A DNA stretch of 64,000 nucleotides from an uncultured Lachnospiraceae bacterium (GCA_947574135.1 CANPIM010000006.1:17329-81328); one strand, 5' to 3'; shown: positions 33,179 through 42,216, counted from the stretch's first letter. Translations and numbers: made by a program. The notes: generated by a model from the sequence alone, not told the origin.

Positions 33179-34392
33179 GCGGACAGAAAAACGGCCTTCA
33201 CACCTTGGGATTTGTAGTATCCGTCAGTCTGGTGGCCGCCGCGGTTTCTGCTCTGCTTGCCTTTTCCCATGGCCGCCGGGCTTCCTTTGAACTGTTAAAC
33301 GCTGTCTGCGGGGAAGTGGCAGAGCAGGAGCCGGAGGCAATGAGAAGCATTTCTGCGGCCCTGAAGGAATATACGAGGGAAAATCCGGAAGGCACGGCCC
33401 AAAAGGACATTTTGTCCTCCTGGGGATATGGAAGCTCTGATTTTACAGGGGGCGGCTACAGACAAAATATGTTATTTGCAGCAACAGGGCTTCTGGTGGG
33501 AATCTCTCTTTTTATGCTGACCTATTGGCACCGAAATAAAAGGGAGGCCCTGCGAATGCAGGCGCTTGCCGATTACCTGGAACAGGTGAATATTGGAAAA
33601 GCAGTCATTCTCTCCCCTTCCGGAGAGGATGATTTTTCTAAGCTGGAGGATGAGATATACAAGACCGTGACCTATCTCTATCAGACCAGGGATGCGGCTG
33701 TGCAGACCAGGAATGATTTTGCGGACAATCTGTCCAATATTGCCCATCAGATAAAAACCCCCATCACAGCCATCTCTCTTTCTGTACAGATGATGAAGCA
33801 GGAATTTATGGAGGGCGCCTCTGCTTGCTCTGTATGTAAAGCAAGGGCCCATGTGGAACAGGTGGAAAGACAGCTTTTGCGGCTTACACACCTGGAGGAG
33901 GCCCTGCTGGTTCTGGCCCGCATTGATGCGGGAACTCTTTTTTTGCAAAGGGATGAGATCGATGTTTTTACCCTGCTTATCCTTGCGGCAGAAAATTTGC
34001 AGGAGCTGCTTGCCGATTTCGGGACGACCTTGGAGATACCGGAGCTGGGAGAGATGCGGATCCTCGGGGATCTGGACTGGACCATGGAGGCGGTAATGAA
34101 CCTGATGAAAAACTGTATGGAGCACAGCCGTGGAGGCGCTGTCCACTGCTCTTATACCCAAAATTCCCTGTATACGGAGATCCTTATCTGGGATGAGGGG
34201 GAAGGCTTTGCAAAGGAAGATCTTCCCCATCTATTTGAACGGTTTTACCGGGGGCAGAATGTGAGAGAGGGTGGTATAGGAATCGGACTGGCTCTGTCTA
34301 AGGAGATAATAGAACGTCAAAACGGGACCATACAGGCAAAAAATAGGTTGGAGGGCGGGGCCTGCTTTGAAATTCGGTTTTATAGTCACTGA
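33175..34392 (+). CDS. Sensor histidine kinase
   Basis: 405 aa. Two transmembrane helices (residues about 10-30 and 100-120) enclose a 70-residue extracellular domain. The H box is NIAHQIKTPITAI (about residue 193), the N box NLMKNCMEHS, and G boxes are DEGEGF and GIGIGLALSKEI. The start overlaps the response regulator stop (ATGA). The downstream ABC exporter carries the same predicted regulator box, so the kinase probably senses a toxic peptide or antibiotic that the exporter handles. Confidence 0.88.
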   Translation: MSGQKNGLHTLGFVVSVSLVAAAVSALLAFSHGRRASFELLNAVCGEVAEQEPEAMRSISAALKEYTRENPEGTAQKDILSSWGYGSSDFTGGGYRQNMLFAATGLLVGISLFMLTYWHRNKREALRMQALADYLEQVNIGKAVILSPSGEDDFSKLEDEIYKTVTYLYQTRDAAVQTRNDFADNLSNIAHQIKTPITAISLSVQMMKQEFMEGASACSVCKARAHVEQVERQLLRLTHLEEALLVLARIDAGTLFLQRDEIDVFTLLILAAENLQELLADFGTTLEIPELGEMRILGDLDWTMEAVMNLMKNCMEHSRGGAVHCSYTQNSLYTEILIWDEGEGFAKEDLPHLFERFYRGQNVREGGIGIGLALSKEIIERQNGTIQAKNRLEGGACFEIRFYSH

Positions 34393-34416
34393 GTTGTAAC
34401 TTTCGTTTGCTATACT
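34383..34416 (+). promoter_or_regulatory. Second promoter with the same direct-repeat box (ABC exporter operon)
   Basis: TAGTCAC (34383-34389) and TTGTAAC (34394-34400), again 11 bp apart, ten bases, then TATACT (34411-34416). The 23-bp stretch from TTGTAAC to the -10 box is nearly identical to that at 32396-32418. The box overlaps the end of the kinase gene. Confidence 0.7.
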
Positions 34417-34439
34417 TAGGAAGAAAGGAGGCAATTAGA

Positions 34440-35120
34440 GTGGAGATTTTGAGATGTGAAGGGGTCAGAAAGGTATATGGTTCCGGGGATAATCAGGTAG
34501 TGGCGCTTGATGGGATTGATTTGTCAGTGGAAAAGGGGGAGTTTGTGGCCATTATTGGAGCATCCGGATCAGGCAAATCCACGCTGCTGCATATTCTGGG
34601 CAGTGTGGATTCGCCTACAGAGGGGAGGGTTCTGATAGATGGCACGGATCTTTCTCAGTTAAATCAGACGCAGGCGGCGATTTTCCGCCGGAGAAAGGTG
34701 GGGCTGGTGTATCAGTTTTACAACCTGATTCCCACCCTTACGGTGAAGAAAAATATACTTTTGCCTCTTGCACTGGACAAGAAAAAGCCCAATGAAGAGT
34801 ATTTTGACAGGATTGTGAGCGCTCTTGGCATTTCTGACAAGCTTGAGGCGCTGCCAAGCAAGCTTTCCGGGGGACAGCAGCAGCGGGTTGCCATGGCACG
34901 CTCTTTGATTTACCGTCCGACCCTGCTTTTGGCTGATGAGCCCACGGGAAATCTGGATCAGAAAAATTCCAGGGAAATTATTGATATGCTGAAGCTTTCC
35001 AACCGCAATCTGGATCAGACGATTTTGCTTATTACCCACGATGAAAAGGTGGCTTTGGAGGCGGAACGTGTGATCACCATTGAGGATGGGCGCATTATCA
35101 GTGACCAGAGAAGGAGGTGA
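34440..35120 (+). CDS. ABC transporter ATP-binding protein (MacB/LolD type)
   Basis: 226 aa. Walker A is GASGSGKST, the signature LSGGQQQR, Walker B LLLADEPTGNLD, switch histidine in LLITHDEK. The length and GNLD ending place it with the ATPases that pair with FtsX-type permeases (MacB, BceA). The GTG start at 34440 follows AGGAGG at eight bases. The permease gene follows with 5 nt spacing and is regulated by the direct-repeat promoter upstream. Confidence 0.9.
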   Translation: MEILRCEGVRKVYGSGDNQVVALDGIDLSVEKGEFVAIIGASGSGKSTLLHILGSVDSPTEGRVLIDGTDLSQLNQTQAAIFRRRKVGLVYQFYNLIPTLTVKKNILLPLALDKKKPNEEYFDRIVSALGISDKLEALPSKLSGGQQQRVAMARSLIYRPTLLLADEPTGNLDQKNSREIIDMLKLSNRNLDQTILLITHDEKVALEAERVITIEDGRIISDQRRR

Positions 35121-35125
35121 GAAAG

Positions 35126-37339
35126 ATGTGGAGAGAATATTCCGCAGGCTATTTGAAACATAACCCTTCCACGGCCTTGGCCCTTATGCTCTCGGCGTTT
35201 ATTTCGGCCCTTCTTTTATCCCTGCTGTGCGGCCTGTTTTACAATGCCTGGAAATATGAGGTTGAGAGAATAGAGCTTAAGGAGGGCGGCTGGCATAGCC
35301 GGATTACGGGAGAGCTTACCGGGGAGGACCTAGAAGCCATAGAGAATTTTGCCACTGTAAAAAATGTGGAAATAAACGAAAGGGGGAGCGAAGGAGAGGA
35401 ACCGGTAATCGATATTTATTTTGAGAATGTGAGAAACGTTCTCTCTGATACGCCCCGTATTGCAAATCGAATCGGGGTTTCGCCGGAAAGGATTACCTAT
35501 CATTATGAGCTTCTGGCCATGTATCTGATCCGGGCTGTTGGGGACACGGCGCCAAGACTTCTGTTTCCTATGTTTCTTATAATAACGACACTGGCGTCGC
35601 TTTCTCTGGTTGTGATCATACACAATGCCTTTGGAGTGTCCATGCATGCAAGAATTCACCAGTTTGGTATATTTTCCAGCATTGGCGCCACTCCAAGACA
35701 GATTCGAAGGTGTTTGCTGCAGGAGGCGGCAGCTCTTTGCGCGTTGCCTGTCCTGGCCGGGAATTTGCTGGGAATTGGGGGCAGTGTGGGAATCGTACAC
35801 TTAGGCAATATGCTGCTGGGAAGCCGTGTTCCGGGACGCCATCCGGCAGTTCCCGGGTATCATCCTCTGGTGCTTGCCTGCACGCTCCTTGTCACAATCA
35901 TAACCGTATGGATTTCCGCGTGGCTGCCGGCCAGAAGGCTGAGCAGGCTCACGCCCCTGGAAGCCATTGGAAATACAGGGGAGCTGCAGCTAGAGCGCAG
36001 GAGGAAGTTCTTGATCCTCCCCCGCTTGTTTGGGGTGGAGGCAGAGCTGGCCGGCAATGCACTACGAGCACAGAAAAAAGCCTTGCGGACGGCATCCTTC
36101 TCTCTCATATGCTCCTTTATGGCCTTTACCGTGATGCAGTGCTTTTTTACTCTTTCCGGAATCAGTACAAGGGAAACCTATTTTGAAAAATATCAGAATG
36201 CATGGGACATTATGGTGACCCTTGGGGATACAAGGGCAGAGACCTTTGAAGAGACAGAAGCTTTGCAAAAACTTCCCGGAGTGGAGAGCGCTGTGGTGTA
36301 TCAAAAGGCAGCAGCAAAAAGAATTATCACAGAGGAAGAAATGAGTGAGGAGATGAAGGCCTTTGGGGGATTTTCTCATGCCTCTGAAAAAGATGTGATT
36401 AGGGTTGAGGAGGGATGGCTGGTAAACGCCCCTCTGGTAATTCTGGACGACAACAGCTTTTTGGCCTATTGTGGGGAACTTGGCATTGGGCCAAGGCTTG
36501 ACGGAGCTGTCATATTAAACCGGATTCGGGATGTGACAAATCCTGATTTCAGACACCCGGACTGGATGCCTTATACAAGGGAAGAAAACAGTTCCAGTGA
36601 TTTAAGGCAGTCAGGCCGTGAGGAAATGGCAGCGGAAATTCCCGTCCTGTCTTATACGACGCAGGCTCCCCTCTTGCGGGAGGAATACGCGACCCTTGAC
36701 TATTATGAGCTGGTGCATTTTCTTCCAATGTCTTTATGGAAGGAAATCAGGGGGCAGATAGGGGGCATAGAGAAGGACACCTATATTCGGGTTCTCGGGG
36801 GAGAGCATGTGACCGAGGAGGAGCTGAGCGCCATACAGGATGGGATTCACCGGCTCCTCGGACCAGCCCATATGCTGGAAAGCGAGAACCGCATACAGGA
36901 GTATGAGACCAACAACAGGCAGATCCAGGGAATCAAGGTGGTGTTTGGGGGATTTTGCGCCCTGCTTGCCGTGATTGGAATTGGCAATGTGTTTTCCAAC
37001 ACCCTGGGGTTTGTGCGGCAAAGGAAAAGAGAATTTGCAAGGTATCTGTCCGTTGGCATGACGCCAAGGGAAATCAGAAACATGTTTTGTCTGGAGGCGC
37101 TTTTTCTGGGGGTTCGACCGATTTTAGCTGCCCTTCCCCTGGCGATTCTGGCTGTTTGGTATATGCTGAAGCTGAGCTACGTTGCTGTGGAAGAATTTCT
37201 GGCAGAGGCGCCTCTGCTTCCCATTCTGATTTTTATGCTGGCTATCCTGGGCTTTGTGGCCCTGGCCTATTCTCTGGCCTGGCGGAGTGTGCGCAGGATT
37301 CGCCTGGCAGAGGTTCTCAGGGATGATACCATGATTTGA
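35126..37339 (+). CDS. FtsX-family ABC transporter permease
   Basis: 737 aa. One N-terminal helix (about 18-40), then a three-helix FtsX block (residues about 140-275) containing IGATPRQIRRCLLQEAA, a further helix near 325, a large extracellular domain (about 350-610), and a second FtsX block with FVRQRKREFARYLSVGMTPREIRN and three helices (about 620-730). This matches the two-FtsX exporters of the BceB/MacB superfamily involved in resistance to cell-envelope peptides. The start ATG at 35126 follows AGGAGG. Confidence 0.87.
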   Translation: MWREYSAGYLKHNPSTALALMLSAFISALLLSLLCGLFYNAWKYEVERIELKEGGWHSRITGELTGEDLEAIENFATVKNVEINERGSEGEEPVIDIYFENVRNVLSDTPRIANRIGVSPERITYHYELLAMYLIRAVGDTAPRLLFPMFLIITTLASLSLVVIIHNAFGVSMHARIHQFGIFSSIGATPRQIRRCLLQEAAALCALPVLAGNLLGIGGSVGIVHLGNMLLGSRVPGRHPAVPGYHPLVLACTLLVTIITVWISAWLPARRLSRLTPLEAIGNTGELQLERRRKFLILPRLFGVEAELAGNALRAQKKALRTASFSLICSFMAFTVMQCFFTLSGISTRETYFEKYQNAWDIMVTLGDTRAETFEETEALQKLPGVESAVVYQKAAAKRIITEEEMSEEMKAFGGFSHASEKDVIRVEEGWLVNAPLVILDDNSFLAYCGELGIGPRLDGAVILNRIRDVTNPDFRHPDWMPYTREENSSSDLRQSGREEMAAEIPVLSYTTQAPLLREEYATLDYYELVHFLPMSLWKEIRGQIGGIEKDTYIRVLGGEHVTEEELSAIQDGIHRLLGPAHMLESENRIQEYETNNRQIQGIKVVFGGFCALLAVIGIGNVFSNTLGFVRQRKREFARYLSVGMTPREIRNMFCLEALFLGVRPILAALPLAILAVWYMLKLSYVAVEEFLAEAPLLPILIFMLAILGFVALAYSLAWRSVRRIRLAEVLRDDTMI

Positions 37340-37363
37340 AGCCGGAAAATCCTGGGCGGTAGC

Positions 37364-37954
37364 TCAGCCCAGTCCTACCCCATAAAGCTCCCAGGCAATC
37401 CGCGCGCTTTCCTCCAGCTCCTCCAGACAATAGAAGGCGTCCAGAATGGTTTTTCCCGGCACCACAGGACCATGATTTTTCAGAAGAAAGCCGTCACTTG
37501 CTCCTGTCCTCTGCCGAAAGGCCGAAAAGAGGGCCTCTGATCCCGGCTTCTCATAGGGGATCAGTCCCACGGTCCCAAGCTTCATTTTCAGATAGGGCGT
37601 GTGATCCGGAATACAGTCAAGCTCCGGGATCTGGGGCACAAAGCTCCAGAGCACGCTGTAGGTGCTGTGGGTATGGATAACCGCTCCCACCTCCGGGGAT
37701 TTTTCATAGAGGGCCAGGTGCAGCGGCCATTCCTTGCTGGGCTTCTTTTCGGACAAGGGCTCCCCGGATAAGGAGATCGCCGCAAAATCCTCCTCCTTCA
37801 TAGTGCCAAAGCAGGAGCCGCTGGCACTGATGTAGATCTGGTTTTCATGGCGAAAGCTCATGTTTGCAGAGGAACCAGAAGTTTTCCCCCGCTCAAACAG
37901 ACTGTGGGCCGTCCAGACGGCATCCTTTAATTTACTTTCTAAAGTAGTATTCAT
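37364..37954 (-). CDS. otnC: 3-oxo-tetronate 4-phosphate decarboxylase, class II aldolase family
   Basis: 196 aa. The zinc-binding motif is AVIHTHSTYS, the third histidine is in LLKNHGPVV, and GKTSGSSANMSFR binds phosphate. OtnC-type enzymes decarboxylate 3-oxo-tetronate 4-phosphate to dihydroxyacetone phosphate. Its place directly after the OtnK-type kinase supports this over fuculose- or ribulose-phosphate aldolase. The start at 37954 follows AGGAGG. The transcript should come from the sigma-54 promoter upstream of the kinase gene. Confidence 0.82.
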   Translation of the reverse strand: MNTTLESKLKDAVWTAHSLFERGKTSGSSANMSFRHENQIYISASGSCFGTMKEEDFAAISLSGEPLSEKKPSKEWPLHLALYEKSPEVGAVIHTHSTYSVLWSFVPQIPELDCIPDHTPYLKMKLGTVGLIPYEKPGSEALFSAFRQRTGASDGFLLKNHGPVVPGKTILDAFYCLEELEESARIAWELYGVGLG

Positions 37955-38004
37955 TTTTCCTCCTATAAAAGTTCCGCTGCAGTCCTCCCAAGCCCCCGGC
38001 ATGT

Positions 38005-38043
38005 GGAAGCATTTCCGTCCGTAGCACGTCCGTAAATGCTTCC
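38005..38043 (-). other. Intercistronic hairpin between otnK and otnC
   Basis: GGAAGCATTT (38005-38014) pairs perfectly with AAATGCTTCC (38034-38043). No T tract follows, so it may tune RNA stability or relative expression. Confidence 0.55.
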
Positions 38044-38082
38044 GGGTCTTGTACGGACAGCAGCTGATTAAAAATTTTCTGG

Positions 38083-39339
38083 TTACTCGTCCGGGTCCAG
38101 GGTCATGTCCAGGGCCCGGGCAAAGAAATCTTCCTGCCCAAAATTGCCGCTCTTTAATACGAGGCGAACGTCAGTTTGTCCTGCCGGCACCATAATGGGC
38201 ACGCCGGGAGCCACACTCTCCCCGATCCAGCAGGAGGTAAAGCCAAGACCCTTGGATACGGCGCCGGAGGTTTCCCCGCCCGCGGAGATAATGCGGGTGT
38301 AGCCGGAGGCTACGGCCCGGATGCAAAGCTCTGCCAGGGCATTTTCCAGCATGGCGGCTACCTTGCCGGCTCCCAGCCTTTGAAATTCCTTCACCCGTTC
38401 CGGCGTGTCGGAGCTGTATACCAGAACCGTATGTTCCTTGCTGGTGTGGGCTTTGATAAAGCTCCAGGCATCCTCTACGCTTTGCCGGCCCTCCAGCATA
38501 GCCTCCGGGTCCAGCTTATAGCAGGGCTCCCCCTGGCTCTGATACCAAGCGATCTGCCCCAGAGTAGCCCTGGAACAGCTTCCGGCTACCAGGAGGGCCA
38601 GTCCCCGGGTGCCGCTCTTGGGAATGCTTCCCTTGGCGGAAAGCTTTTGGGTCCAGAGCCTGGCCAGGGGCTCCAGAAGGCCGCTTCCCCCGGTGAGAAG
38701 GGGAAGGTGGAAAAATGCGGAGGCAATTCTTTCCCCGTCCCGGGCATCTCGATAATCGGGAATCAGATAGCAGGGCTCCTGGGCGTTGGCGGAATTTAAA
38801 AAATCCTTCAGGTCTTTCGGGTTTACATAAAAGCAGGGATATTGGCTCTGGGGCTCCATAAGCTTGTGAAGCCGGCAATCCCACATAGGGGTGAGGGGAT
38901 GATTTTTCATAGGGCTCTCCTCCAGAGGCACCCCATTTACCAGAAGCCGTCCCCCCTCCACGGTTCGGCCGTTTACGGGAAGGGCAGGACACAGAATGGT
39001 ATAGGGAGCCCTGGTCAAATCCATAAGGGCATCCGCCACTGGCCCGATATTCCCCTTTGGTGTGGAGTCAAAGGTGGAGCAGTATTTAAAATAAATCTGC
39101 CGAACTCCTTGCTCCAGCAAAAAGGCCGCCGCCTTCACACTGTCTGCCACAGCCCCTTGGGTTTCCTGGGTCCTGGACTTCAGGGCAATCACAATGGCCT
39201 GCGCCTCCTCCTGTGCCCCCCGGACCTCCATCTCGGAAATCCCGTTAAAAAGCCGGACGCTCATCCCCCCCTTTACCAAAAAAGAAGCTGCATCACTGGC
39301 GCCGGTAAAGTCATCGGCAATACAACCGAAAACCGCCAT
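38083..39339 (-). CDS. otnK: Four-carbon acid sugar kinase (3-oxo-tetronate kinase)
   Basis: 418 aa, former DUF1537 family. The N-terminal domain has CIADDFTGASDAASFLVKGG and FKYCSTFDSTPKGNIGPV, which bind the acid sugar; the C-terminal nucleotide-binding domain has VAGSCSRATLGQI, RIISAGGETSGAVSKGLG and GVPIMVPAG. The enzyme phosphorylates 3-oxo-tetronates at C4 using ATP. It is first in a two-gene unit with otnC and carries a near-consensus sigma-54 promoter about 65 bp upstream of its start. Confidence 0.88.
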   Translation of the reverse strand: MAVFGCIADDFTGASDAASFLVKGGMSVRLFNGISEMEVRGAQEEAQAIVIALKSRTQETQGAVADSVKAAAFLLEQGVRQIYFKYCSTFDSTPKGNIGPVADALMDLTRAPYTILCPALPVNGRTVEGGRLLVNGVPLEESPMKNHPLTPMWDCRLHKLMEPQSQYPCFYVNPKDLKDFLNSANAQEPCYLIPDYRDARDGERIASAFFHLPLLTGGSGLLEPLARLWTQKLSAKGSIPKSGTRGLALLVAGSCSRATLGQIAWYQSQGEPCYKLDPEAMLEGRQSVEDAWSFIKAHTSKEHTVLVYSSDTPERVKEFQRLGAGKVAAMLENALAELCIRAVASGYTRIISAGGETSGAVSKGLGFTSCWIGESVAPGVPIMVPAGQTDVRLVLKSGNFGQEDFFARALDMTLDPDE

Positions 39340-39395
39340 ACAAATTCCTCCTCATCTCTCTTTCTTGTTGCACATATCATCTAAATACAATATAG

Positions 39396-39412
39396 AGCAA
39401 ATTTTGTGCCAA
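39396..39412 (-). promoter_or_regulatory. Sigma-54 promoter of otnK-otnC
   Basis: On the minus strand TTGGCACAAAATTTGCT: the -24 GG and -12 GC are 12 bp apart, matching the TTGGCAC-N5-TTGC consensus almost perfectly. It is 57 bp from the otnK start. Confidence 0.88.
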
Positions 39413-39490
39413 TCAAGCCAAAAAGCCAGTTTCAAACCAGTCCCCATATATGATTTACATGAATAACCAAAATTCACATAATACAGAAGC

Positions 39491-39925
39491 TTACAGATAG
39501 CCTCTGTTTTTTGCTTCCTCCAGCAATTTAGGCTGAATCAACGGATATGTCCAATTATCAACCAAATGATCTGTAATCAAAATACTTTCTATTTCACTGT
39601 GTAATTCCTCAAAGGAGCATATATGAGCAATAAAAAGCATACCAAAGGTTTCCGCATTTAGGGATTCGCTGATTCTCGTTTTTCCTTTCACAGAATACAC
39701 GCAGATTGGCTGTATAGTAAAATCCACAGCGCCTGTTTCTTCCCTTAATTCTCGCCTGGCAGTGGTAAAAATATCTTCCCCACATTCCCGATGTCCGCCA
39801 GGGATTTCGTAGGTATTCCGTTCTCTGTGCTTACAAAATACCCATTTCCCCTTGTATTTTGAAATAATAACTGCAAACCGCAATAAGGAATCATCAACCG
39901 CGTCATAAAAATTTACTTCAACCAT
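39491..39925 (-). CDS. NUDIX hydrolase
   Basis: 144 aa. The Nudix box GGHRECGEDIFTTARRELREETG (residues 43-65) is complete, with the metal-binding REXXEE. Family members hydrolyse nucleoside diphosphate derivatives; the substrate cannot be told. The gene is distinctly more AT-rich than its neighbours and sits between the sigma-54 promoter of otnK and its presumed activator gene, which suggests a later insertion. A usual ribosome binding site is not obvious (GGGAG near the start). Confidence 0.85.
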   Translation of the reverse strand: MVEVNFYDAVDDSLLRFAVIISKYKGKWVFCKHRERNTYEIPGGHRECGEDIFTTARRELREETGAVDFTIQPICVYSVKGKTRISESLNAETFGMLFIAHICSFEELHSEIESILITDHLVDNWTYPLIQPKLLEEAKNRGYL

Positions 39926-40097
39926 CTCCCAAGCCCTCCATAAGTTACAACAGATTCCAAAACCGGAACAGTGATAGGACTCAAATCCTCCAACTTATGA
40001 TGTCCATTATAAATCCTCCAAAAGCATTTTTCAATGTCTCCATCATTCTAAAAAGAGGGCGCTACTGTGAGCCAAGCACCAGCGTTCCCGCTGAAAC

Positions 40098-40199
40098 GCG
40101 TCCCTTCCCCGCAAACCAGCGTCCCTTCCCCACAAACCAGCGTCCCTTCCCCACAAACCAGCGTCCCTTTCCCACAAACCAGCCTCTCCCCCACATTTA
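40098..40199. repeat. 21-bp tandem repeat (four copies plus a decayed fifth)
   Basis: Units GCGTCCCTTCCCCACAAACC plus A start at 40098, 40119, 40140 and 40161, with a diverged copy from 40182. They fill the gap between the NUDIX gene and the promoter of the sigma-54 activator. They lack spacers, so this is not a CRISPR array. No other gene is visible between 39926 and 40286. Confidence 0.85.
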
Positions 40200-40203
40200 A
40201 AAA

Positions 40204-40257
40204 TTGACGCCCCCGTTGCAGGGTTGTATAATTGAAACAGTACAACACCAACTGCAA
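40204..40257 (+). promoter_or_regulatory. Sigma-A promoter and inverted repeat before the sigma-54 activator
   Basis: TTGACG (40204-40209), 17-bp spacer, TATAAT (40227-40232). Overlapping it are TTGCAG/CTGCAA (40216-40221, 40252-40257) and GTTGTA/TACAAC (40223-40228, 40241-40246). The half-sites resemble the GTTGTAA/TTGCAAC palindrome before the permease gene, hinting at autoregulation. Confidence 0.65.
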
Positions 40258-40286
40258 TACCTATGTGAAAAATACGGAGAATTCCC

Positions 40287-42188
40287 ATGATACGCCTCTT
40301 ATTCATCGTCCCCTACCCGGAGCTAAAAGAAAAAGTCGATTATGTCCTAACCCGCCACCCGGAGAGAAAGCGTCTGAATGCGGACGTCCAGGTCATGACC
40401 GTGGAGGATACCCCGGATGTTCCCACGGATGAATATGACGCCATCATTGCCAGAGGCTACACGGCCCAGAAAACCACCTTTAAATACACCCAGGTTCCTA
40501 CCATAGACATTTCCATTACCGGCTATGACATTATGCGGGCAGTCTCGGAGTGCTGTGAGAGCTATCATCCCAGGAAAATTGCGGTGATTGGCTTTAGCGG
40601 ACAGCTCTACGAGGTAAAAAATATCTGTCAGCTCTTTCGCACCACTGCGGAGGTCTATGGGCCGGTGTATCACGAGGATCTGCCGGACACAGTGGAAAAG
40701 GCCCTGGCGGCAGGCTGTGACGCCATGATTGGGGGATATTCCGCCAATATTTTGGCGAAAAAGCGGGGGCTTCCTTCCATAATAATCAAGACCGGGGAGG
40801 ACGCCCTGGTTCGGGCCATTGACGAGGCTATTTTAACGGTAAAGCAGATTCGCCAGGAGCGGATCACCTCCCAGATGTACAAGACCATCATCTATTCCTC
40901 CAAGGAAGGGGTGCTCTATGTGGATGCAAAGGGGATTATCCGGGTGCGGAACCGGGTGGCCCGGCAGATGAGCGGGGATATCAGCCTTATGAACCAGCCC
41001 TTAAAACAGGCCTTACCCTATCTCCATAAAATTTTTCTGTCTGTGATGGCCAGAGGACAGGAGGAGGTAGGGCGGATCGTGACCATTCCGGGCATGAAAA
41101 TGACGGTTTCCGTCAGCTGCACCCCGGTGATTGCCAACAAGGAGATTTCCGGGGTGGTGATGAATCTCTCCGACGTGACCATGATCCAGGAGCTGGAAGG
41201 GCAGATCCGACGAAAGCTTGGGGAGCGGGGACATCAGGCCCAGTATACCTTCAGGGACATTATTCACAAGAGCTCTATCATTGACAAAACCATTGAGACA
41301 GCCCGCCGGTATGCGGCCTCGGATTCCAATGTGATCATTGTGGGAGAGACGGGAACCGGAAAGGAGCTCTTTGCCCAGAGCATTCACAACAGCAGCAGCC
41401 GGAAAAACGGCCCCTTTGTGGCCATCAACTGTGCCGCGCTCACGGAGAGCCTTCTGGAGAGCGAGCTCTTTGGCTACGTGGAGGGCGCCTTTACGGGAAC
41501 CAGCAAGGGGGGAAAGATGGGGCTCTTTGAGCAGGCTCACGGGGGAACCCTGTTTCTGGATGAGATCGGGGAGATTTCCTTGTCCACCCAGAGCAAGCTT
41601 CTGCGCGTTCTCCAGGAACGGCAGGTCCGCCGCATTGGGGATAATAAGGTGATCCATGTGAATGTGCGGATTATTTCTGCCACCAATAAAAGCATTACCC
41701 GGTTATCCCAGCAGGGGCTCTTTCGCCGGGATCTGGTATACCGGTTGGATGTGCTTCGGCTGTTTTTGCCGCCTCTTCGGGAGCGGGGGGAGGATGTGGA
41801 GCTGTTGTTTTTGCATCTCTTGGGGGAATACAGCCAGAAGACCCAAAATCCCCAGGCCTGTCTGGAGCCGGAGGCTCTGCCTCTCTTGCGCAAATATCCC
41901 TTTACGGGAAATGTGCGGGAGCTGGAAAATATTGTGGAGCGGGTGGTTGCCCTGAAGCAGGGGGAGAGGATTACCCCCCAGGATTTGAAGGAAGCCCTTT
42001 ATCCCCCGGATTTGGAGGATGGGGGGGCTTTAGAGGAAATGGGGCAGGAGGAGCCTTTGGTCTTAAGTGAGCCAGAGAGGCTGCGCCGGGCGCTGGAGCA
42101 GTGCGGGGGAAATAAAACCAGGGCGGCAAAGCTTCTGGGCATGGATCGATCCACCCTGTGGCGAAAGCTTAAAAAATACCAGATATGA
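40287..42188 (+). CDS. Sigma-54-dependent activator, PrpR-type
   Basis: 633 aa enhancer-binding protein. Residues 1-170 form a PrpR-type sensor (PTIDISITGYDIMRAV, AVIGFSGQL), 190-300 a PAS domain (YSSKEGVLYVDAKGIIRVRN), 335-570 the AAA+ domain with Walker A GETGTGKE (about 352), GTLFLDEIGEI (Walker B) and VYRLDVLRLFLPPLRER, and the C-terminus a Fis-type helix-turn-helix (GGNKTRAAKLLGMDRSTLWRKLKK). The sigma-54-contacting loop reads GAFTGT (about 399) instead of the usual GAFTGA. It lies between two sigma-54 promoters and is the obvious activator of both. Confidence 0.9.
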   Translation: MIRLLFIVPYPELKEKVDYVLTRHPERKRLNADVQVMTVEDTPDVPTDEYDAIIARGYTAQKTTFKYTQVPTIDISITGYDIMRAVSECCESYHPRKIAVIGFSGQLYEVKNICQLFRTTAEVYGPVYHEDLPDTVEKALAAGCDAMIGGYSANILAKKRGLPSIIIKTGEDALVRAIDEAILTVKQIRQERITSQMYKTIIYSSKEGVLYVDAKGIIRVRNRVARQMSGDISLMNQPLKQALPYLHKIFLSVMARGQEEVGRIVTIPGMKMTVSVSCTPVIANKEISGVVMNLSDVTMIQELEGQIRRKLGERGHQAQYTFRDIIHKSSIIDKTIETARRYAASDSNVIIVGETGTGKELFAQSIHNSSSRKNGPFVAINCAALTESLLESELFGYVEGAFTGTSKGGKMGLFEQAHGGTLFLDEIGEISLSTQSKLLRVLQERQVRRIGDNKVIHVNVRIISATNKSITRLSQQGLFRRDLVYRLDVLRLFLPPLRERGEDVELLFLHLLGEYSQKTQNPQACLEPEALPLLRKYPFTGNVRELENIVERVVALKQGERITPQDLKEALYPPDLEDGGALEEMGQEEPLVLSEPERLRRALEQCGGNKTRAAKLLGMDRSTLWRKLKKYQI

Positions 42189-42216
42189 TGTAAAATGTTG
42201 CGATTGTTTTAAAAAT

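Noticed and set aside
40098..40199. Possible CRISPR or coding repeat
   Set aside because: The 21-bp units have no spacers. Open frames across them lack starts with ribosome binding sites and look like translated minisatellite.
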